A stretch of 64,000 nucleotides of DNA from Apostichopus japonicus. Its lineage: Eukaryota; Echinodermata; Holothuroidea; Aspidochirotida; Stichopodidae. The notes beneath the pieces were generated by a model. The model saw only the letters and a list, made by a program, of their open reading frames with translations. It was not told where the DNA came from and made no database searches. Within the stretch, counting starts at the first letter, position 1. Each line of letters starts with the position of its first letter. The stretch is taken from assembly GCF_037975245.1 (NCBI RefSeq), contig NC_092575.1, positions 26,126,841 through 26,190,840 on the forward strand. Direction: 5' to 3'. The translations under genes and the position numbers were made by a program. Below are positions 62,326 through 64,000 of this stretch, piece by piece.

Positions 62326-62949
62326 ATACTCTGTAACGTAAAAAGATGCTCTATGTTCAAAAAGGCAGATCCCAGAGATATCACACTGCTGGGAATAGTT
62401 TATCCAGTATCACATCCCAAAATGCTATGCAAAATTAGCAATTTGCTATACACACATCAAAGATGTATTGCACTTTTAGTAATCCAGAACCATATCATTT
62501 CATTCAAGACAATGGAAACAGCTAAACAAAATCTGAACACTAAATAATTCCCAGCACTGTAAGATGGGCTTATTGACTAGGTCAACTGTTGGTAGCCTAC
62601 TGTCCACTGCGGGTACCTGGACATCCAATTTGTGCATTCCACTAAAAACTAATGGGATAACAATATTTTAGCAACGCATTCTTCTTGGTCTTGCATAGTT
62701 TATGGTATACAAGGTTTAGAAATTGATATTTAAAGTCCAATTTTCAACTGCCAACATTAGTCTTGTGGATTACACTACAGTACCCACAAGAGGAACAACT
62801 TGGTTTGTTTAATAGTCCTACAGTCACTTAGTTGGCAGCTTGAAGCTGCATTTTTGGGTCAGTTTGTCACAATTTGTACCACTTCTGAATGGGTAAAGTC
62901 GGCAAAAATCCTACTAGATGGCATTAATGCCAACAGAGCTCTACAAAGT

Positions 62950-63342
62950 ATGAGTATAACATATTAGTTAACAAAACAAGAGTAAGTAAGCTTGTCTTTG
63001 AAACAGTCTAGACTAGGTACATGCAGTGTCTGATGGCAACGCATTCCAATCTTTCAAAGTGCAGGGCGAGAAGGAATGTATTTATATAAAAAAAATTCTG
63101 GTGTAGGGAATGTCATGTTTATTTCTTGTGCTAATACTTTTTTGGGGGATTAGATTGTCTTTATCAATTGATACAAGATTGTCATTGATTTTATAAAGCA
63201 TTTGTAAACAGGTGTGCTTTCTTCTTATTTTTAGCAGGGGCCAATTTAATTCTTCAAGCATATTTGTCACACTTAGCTTCAGCTTCTCACCATCCTGGCA
63301 GGTGTAAATTGCAACAGGATGTGAGGTTACTGTGTTTGGCAT
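62950..63342 (-). mobile_element. broken non-LTR retrotransposon reverse-transcriptase end
   Basis: The minus-strand frame 63342-63082 codes NMLEELNWPL, LKIRRKHTCL, QMLYKINDNL and LIPQKS, fitting the thumb/C-terminal part of Jockey/CR1-type polymerases (LxW..L..RR...L..MYKI.N.L). After a stop and two frame changes it continues with SRPAL, DWNALPSDT and SLDCFKDKL, matching the usual RxWNxLP and S.xxFKxxL ending. A decayed relic; the stop and frame breaks show that it is not functional. Confidence 0.8.
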
Positions 63343-63591
63343 ATTTGATATAGGCCTTTTTGGGGGGGCTTCATGGGGACGTTATCATCTTCCTAAGCTA
63401 AACTTAAGTACTGATCCTGAGTGATAGAGTAAGGGCCTAGGTCACCGTGTGTTGCTCAGCTAATTTAAGTGTAACTGTAACGGTAACTGTGTAAGTGCTA
63501 CTGTGAAGTGTTACTTGTTGTGCCTATTTACTTCCATTACAAATGTTAATCCTAGGCTAAAAATAAAAAACTCCCAAGATAAATTACTTAC

Positions 63592-63760
63592 AATGCCCAC
63601 ACTGCAGGCTGCTTGCCCTCCTTCGTTGCTTAAGTTAATACGAATTTCCACCGTTTTAACAGTTAAATCCTTAAAGTGTAGCAATCGATAATCCGCAAAA
63701 TATTGAGCCAGCGATGCTGGAACTTAGTCCGTAGTTAGTGACGTTACCGATAACACTGTG
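63592..63760 (-). other. CLIP1: putative 5' non-coding first exon
   Basis: On the minus strand the sequence GGGCATT|GTAAGTAATTT gives a strong 5' splice site at 63591/63592, preceded by a CpG-richer stretch. The start-codon exon far downstream needs an upstream non-coding exon, and this is the best candidate. The 5' limit is a guess. No transcript evidence, so it could also belong to another gene. Confidence 0.35.
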
Positions 63761-64000
63761 TTAACGTAAATAATGCCTCGCGCGCTACGTACGGTCTCAA
63801 TACCATTTTCACTATGAGTATGATTATGAACGGCACTCTCAGTGCTGTGTGTATCAGCTGTTACGTCCCAGAATCGCACCTCCCATTACATGATCTGTAT
63901 TATGGTGTTACAATATAGCGCCACCGATTTTGCATAGTAACCGATATTAGGAATAGGATTTTAGCAGACGTAATAAATAGTTCTCGTGAAGCACGGTACA
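63700..64000 (-). promoter_or_regulatory. CLIP1: possible promoter region, CpG-enriched
   Basis: CpG pairs are clearly denser here than elsewhere in the window, for example GCCTCGCGCGCTACGTACGG near 63775 and several ACGT/CGTCA sites, including TGACGTTAC at about 63740. No clear TATA box at a sensible distance. Animal housekeeping promoters are often CpG-rich; function here is inferred. Confidence 0.3.

Larger units (their letters stand above)
42302..63591 (-). other. first intron, about 21 kb (inferred)
   Basis: No coding exon could be supported in it. It holds foldback-arm copies (42508, 49732), retrotransposon tails (48147, 49880), tandem arrays (50410, 55296, 61850), and a reverse-transcriptase fragment (62950). 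The region 43-47.9 kb and most of 51-54.9 kb and 56-60 kb is A+T-rich with nothing I recognise. Confidence 0.55.
1..63760 (-). other. CLIP1: CLIP-170-like (CAP-Gly linker protein) gene, 3' end outside window
   Basis: Gene-level entry. Sixteen exons (fifteen coding, one putative non-coding) can be placed on the minus strand, and all phases join: 109, 30, 27, 527, 143, 208, 174, 162, 42, 104, 61, 105, 258, 58 and 84 coding nt, about 697 codons. Order of parts: basic Pro/Ser-rich N-terminus, CAP-Gly 1 (residues about 102-167), Ser-rich linker, CAP-Gly 2 (about 230-297), Ser/Arg-rich region, long coiled coil. Known for the family: CLIP-170 binds growing microtubule plus ends and EB proteins through its CAP-Gly domains and dimerises through the coiled coil. 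One invertebrate gene usually stands for vertebrate CLIP1 and CLIP2, so the symbol is by homology. The right boundary is inferred. Confidence 0.93.

Noticed and set aside
1-64000. CRISPR arrays, operons, rRNA or tRNA genes
   Set aside because: None seen; the tandem arrays lack the repeat-spacer pattern and the window is clearly animal DNA.

Overview
The window is intron-rich animal genomic DNA, A+T-rich with no prokaryote-style gene packing. The only protein-coding gene I can support lies on the minus strand and spans essentially the whole window. It is a CLIP-170-type microtubule plus-end tracking protein (pro-orthologue of vertebrate CLIP1/CLIP2). Exon sizes, 1-21 kb introns, very short in-frame exons, non-LTR retrotransposon tails ending in (ATT)n, and Penelope/hammerhead-like repeat pieces suggest a marine invertebrate deuterostome, perhaps an echinoderm. 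The species call is inference only.

Reading along the minus strand (right to left): a CpG-richer right edge (about 63.7-64.0 kb) with a probable non-coding first exon and promoter; a first intron of about 21 kb; the start-codon exon (42095-42301); two tiny in-frame exons (30 nt at 36877 and 27 nt at 33033); a large exon with the first CAP-Gly domain (26556-27082); two exons sharing the second CAP-Gly domain (25973-26115 and 22781-22988); two homologous Ser/Arg-rich exons (19531-19704 and 18138-18299) that look like a tandem exon duplication; then seven coiled-coil exons (11794, 9777, 3470, 1952, 1125, 645, 135). The rest of the coiled coil, any C-terminal zinc knuckles, the stop codon and the 3' UTR lie beyond base 1. 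All exon phases fit together; with every exon used, the window encodes about 697 residues.

Introns make up more than 95% of the window. They hold a 33-bp minisatellite, a G-rich minisatellite split by an insertion, long CT-rich or GA-rich tracts, an 18-bp Glu-codon-like array running into (GAG)n, several 100-240-bp tandem duplications, fragments of non-LTR retrotransposons, a family of small foldback elements whose arms carry consensus 5' splice sites, and three copies of a repeat with degenerate hammerhead-like cores. No tRNA, rRNA or CRISPR was seen, and no second protein gene could be supported.

The most interesting items are the homologous Ser/Arg exon pair, the short in-frame exons of the N-terminal linker, the splice-site-carrying foldback family, and the hammerhead-like inverted repeat.
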